From Nocardioides astragali (GTDB taxonomy: Bacteria; Actinomycetota; Actinomycetes; Propionibacteriales; Nocardioidaceae): a stretch of DNA of 64,000 bases. The DNA lies in contig NZ_JAFMZM010000001.1 in NCBI RefSeq assembly GCF_024436375.1, positions 1 through 64,000 of the forward strand. The letters run 5' to 3'. The notes under the pieces were generated by a model, which did no database searches, was not told where the DNA came from, and worked only from the letters and a program-made list of their open reading frames with translations. Within the stretch, counting starts at the first letter, position 1. Every line of letters starts with the position of its first letter. The position numbers and the translations under genes were made by a program. Below are positions 62,285 to 64,000 of the stretch, in pieces.

Positions 62285-63991
62285 TCAGGCGCCGAGCAGG
62301 TGCCGCACCTTGGCCGGCCCCAGCGCCAGCACGAGCGTGGGCAGGCGAGGACCCCGGTCGGCGGACACCAGGAGGTTGTAGAGGAGCCGGAAGAAGTCCT
62401 TCTGGTCCGCCTTCACCTGGTCGGTCGGGGCGTCGTCGAAGCCGAGGCCGCGGGCGACCTTCGGCACGCCGTAGACGACGCTGGTGACGGCCTCGAGGTC
62501 GGCCTCGTCGGGCAGGCGGTCGAGGAAGATCCGCAACCAGAGCTCCTCGTCCTCGCTCAGCGCCGCGAGGCGCTCGACGTCCGGCTTCTCGCGGACCGTC
62601 GTGCGCTCCTCGGCGGGCACGTGCTCGGCAGTCCACTGCATCGCCTTGGACAGCCGCGGCTCGAGGTCGTCGACGGACTCGTGGGGGAACCCCGCGGACT
62701 CCACGATCCGCGAGATGAGCTCGGCCGAGCCGGCCGTCACGTCGGCGACCGACGACAGGGTGCGGAAGGGGACCGCCACGACGGGGGTGGGCAGCCGGCC
62801 GGCGGACGCCGTCTCGGAGGCGCGGTGCCAGGCGAGCGTCGCGACGTCGGCCTTCGCGGGGTCGCCGGCCTTGCGGCCCAGGGCGTCCCACTCGTCGTAG
62901 AGCCGCACGACGGCCGGGCCGAAGTCGATGTCGAAGGCCTGCGTCGGCGCCCGGCGGACGTAGAGCCAGCGCAGCATCGGCGCCTCGAGGATCCGCAGTG
63001 CGTCGACCGCCGTGGGCACGCCGCCGGCCGAGGACGACATCTTCTGCACGCCGGCGAACCCGACGAAGGCGTAGATCACCCGGGCCGGCGCGCGCCATTC
63101 GAAGATCGACGACACGAGGTCGGTGCCGACGGTGTAGGACGACCCCGGTGTCATGTGGTCACGGCCGGCGGGCTCGAAGTCGACCTTCTCGTAGGCCCAG
63201 CGCATGGGCCAGTCGACCTTCCAGACGAGCTTGCCGTCGGCGTCGCTGGAGAGGTCGGTCGTGCCCTCGAAGCCGCAGGAGGAGCAGGTGTAGGACAGCG
63301 TCGTCGTGGCGTCGTCGTACGCCGTGGTGGCCACCGTGTCGCGTCCGCACTGGCGGCAGTAGGGGCGGTAGGGGAAGCGGGCGATCGCGTCGCCGGCGCC
63401 GGTCGGGTCGGCGTCGTCGTTGGCGACCGAGTCCGCGAGGTCGGCCGCCTCCTGCTCGGAGGCGTCATCGGCCGGGGTGAGCCTCTTGGTGCGGTGCCGA
63501 GCGAGCACCGCCTCGATCTCGTCGCGTCGCGAGACGGCCAGGAGGACCTGCTCGCGGTAGGCGCCCGAGGTGTACATCTGCGTCTGGGAGATCTCCTCCA
63601 TCTCGACGCCGAGGTCGCGCAGCGCCGCCTGCAGCGGTGCCTTGAAGTGCTCGGCCCAGCTGTCGTGGCACTCCCACGGGTCGGGCACCGCGGTCAGCGG
63701 ACGCCCGATGTGCTCGGCCCACTCGGCCGGCACACCGGCCGGCACCTTGCGGAACCTGTCGAAGTCGTCCCAGGAGTGCAGGTGGCGCACGGGCACGCCG
63801 CGGCGCCTCAGCTCCTCGGCCACGAAGTGCGGCGTGATGAACTCGCGCAGGTTGCCCAGGTGGATCGGGCCACTCGGGGAGGCGCCTGACGCGACGGTCA
63901 CCAGGTTGCCCTCGCCCGCGTGGCGTACGGCGTCGTCCGCCGCGCGCGTCACCCAGTCGACCGGTTCGCCCTGCTGTCCGCCTCGTGCCAT
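62285..63991 (-). CDS. lysS: Class I lysyl-tRNA synthetase
   Basis: A 568-residue class I (archaeal-type) LysRS that charges tRNA-Lys. ASGASPSGPIHLGNLREF (near residue 35) is the HIGH motif and FAGVQKMSSSAGG near residue 310 the KMSKS equivalent. CRQCGRDTVA and CSSCGFEGTT near 210-240 form a zinc-binding module. The C-terminal helical domain closes with LPTLVLALGPAKVRHLLGA. The gene is complete: the ATG is at 63991, 9 bases from the window edge. Bacteria with this enzyme often also have a class II LysRS, which is not in view. Confidence 0.94.
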   Translation of the reverse strand: MARGGQQGEPVDWVTRAADDAVRHAGEGNLVTVASGASPSGPIHLGNLREFITPHFVAEELRRRGVPVRHLHSWDDFDRFRKVPAGVPAEWAEHIGRPLTAVPDPWECHDSWAEHFKAPLQAALRDLGVEMEEISQTQMYTSGAYREQVLLAVSRRDEIEAVLARHRTKRLTPADDASEQEAADLADSVANDDADPTGAGDAIARFPYRPYCRQCGRDTVATTAYDDATTTLSYTCSSCGFEGTTDLSSDADGKLVWKVDWPMRWAYEKVDFEPAGRDHMTPGSSYTVGTDLVSSIFEWRAPARVIYAFVGFAGVQKMSSSAGGVPTAVDALRILEAPMLRWLYVRRAPTQAFDIDFGPAVVRLYDEWDALGRKAGDPAKADVATLAWHRASETASAGRLPTPVVAVPFRTLSSVADVTAGSAELISRIVESAGFPHESVDDLEPRLSKAMQWTAEHVPAEERTTVREKPDVERLAALSEDEELWLRIFLDRLPDEADLEAVTSVVYGVPKVARGLGFDDAPTDQVKADQKDFFRLLYNLLVSADRGPRLPTLVLALGPAKVRHLLGA

Positions 63992-64000
63992 GCGGCAAGG

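Overview
The window looks like the chromosome of a high-GC actinomycete, most probably Nocardioides or a close relative in the Nocardioidaceae. Support comes from the very high G+C backbone, the aerobic cobalamin route with a fused CobI-CobJ, a class I lysyl-tRNA synthetase, a DUF3151 gene near class II fructose-bisphosphate aldolase, leaderless genes with a TAnnnT box just upstream of the start codon, and palindromic repeats of a kind I associate with Nocardioides. The taxon is an inference; no rRNA or tRNA gene was seen.

The window has two parts. Positions 1 to about 20100 are accessory DNA, visibly less GC-rich. They hold a small membrane protein, an IS30-family insertion sequence, secreted proteins of unknown function, a RecA/DnaB-like ATPase next to a helix-hairpin-helix protein, a frameshifted beta-propeller gene, a DHFR-family reductase and its truncated copy, two secreted RTX-repeat proteins, a flavin monooxygenase, an HtrA-type protease, a decayed inositol-monophosphatase gene, an ABM-type protein, an HesB-like protein and two paralogous lipoproteins. 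The genes face both ways and most stand alone.

Most of the gaps between these genes carry a short repeat: usually a small hairpin followed by a conserved tail close to GTC[A/T/C]T[A/T]CCGCCGC. About eleven copies lie between 651 and 18502, all in the same direction whatever the direction of the genes, and none was seen in an intergenic region of the backbone. The two DHFR copies are about 98% identical over 486 bp, and their identity begins exactly at the G of the GTC tail. This looks like an array of one- or two-gene cassettes with a defined boundary, similar in logic to an integron but without the canonical attC core and with no integrase in view. It is the strongest candidate here for an undescribed system.

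Positions 20100 to 64000 are conserved backbone. First comes a cobalamin cluster: cobH, cobIJ and cobM on the minus strand behind a cobalamin riboswitch, and cobN and cobF on the plus strand behind a second riboswitch, with a short cobG-like gene between. Two palindromic elements sit in frame inside cobIJ and cobN. clpB follows, with an HspR-type (HAIR) operator overlapping the end of cobF. Then come a lipoprotein, a CPBP protease, a DoxX protein, a GlcD-like oxidase, a GAF-histidine kinase whose ribosome-binding site lies in a perfect inverted repeat, a GNAT enzyme, a hemerythrin-like protein, oxidoreductases, a PfkB kinase, a cysteine hydrolase and an ABC transporter. The last part carries an aminotransferase, pyrE, a DedA protein, a TrmH-type methyltransferase, a septum-formation-like protein, a sigma factor with a membrane partner, class II fructose-bisphosphate aldolase, an M14 carboxypeptidase, a carboxylate symporter with its DUF3311 partner, DUF3151, an AbiEi-like protein flanked by inverted palindromes, and class I LysRS, which ends 9 bases before the window edge.
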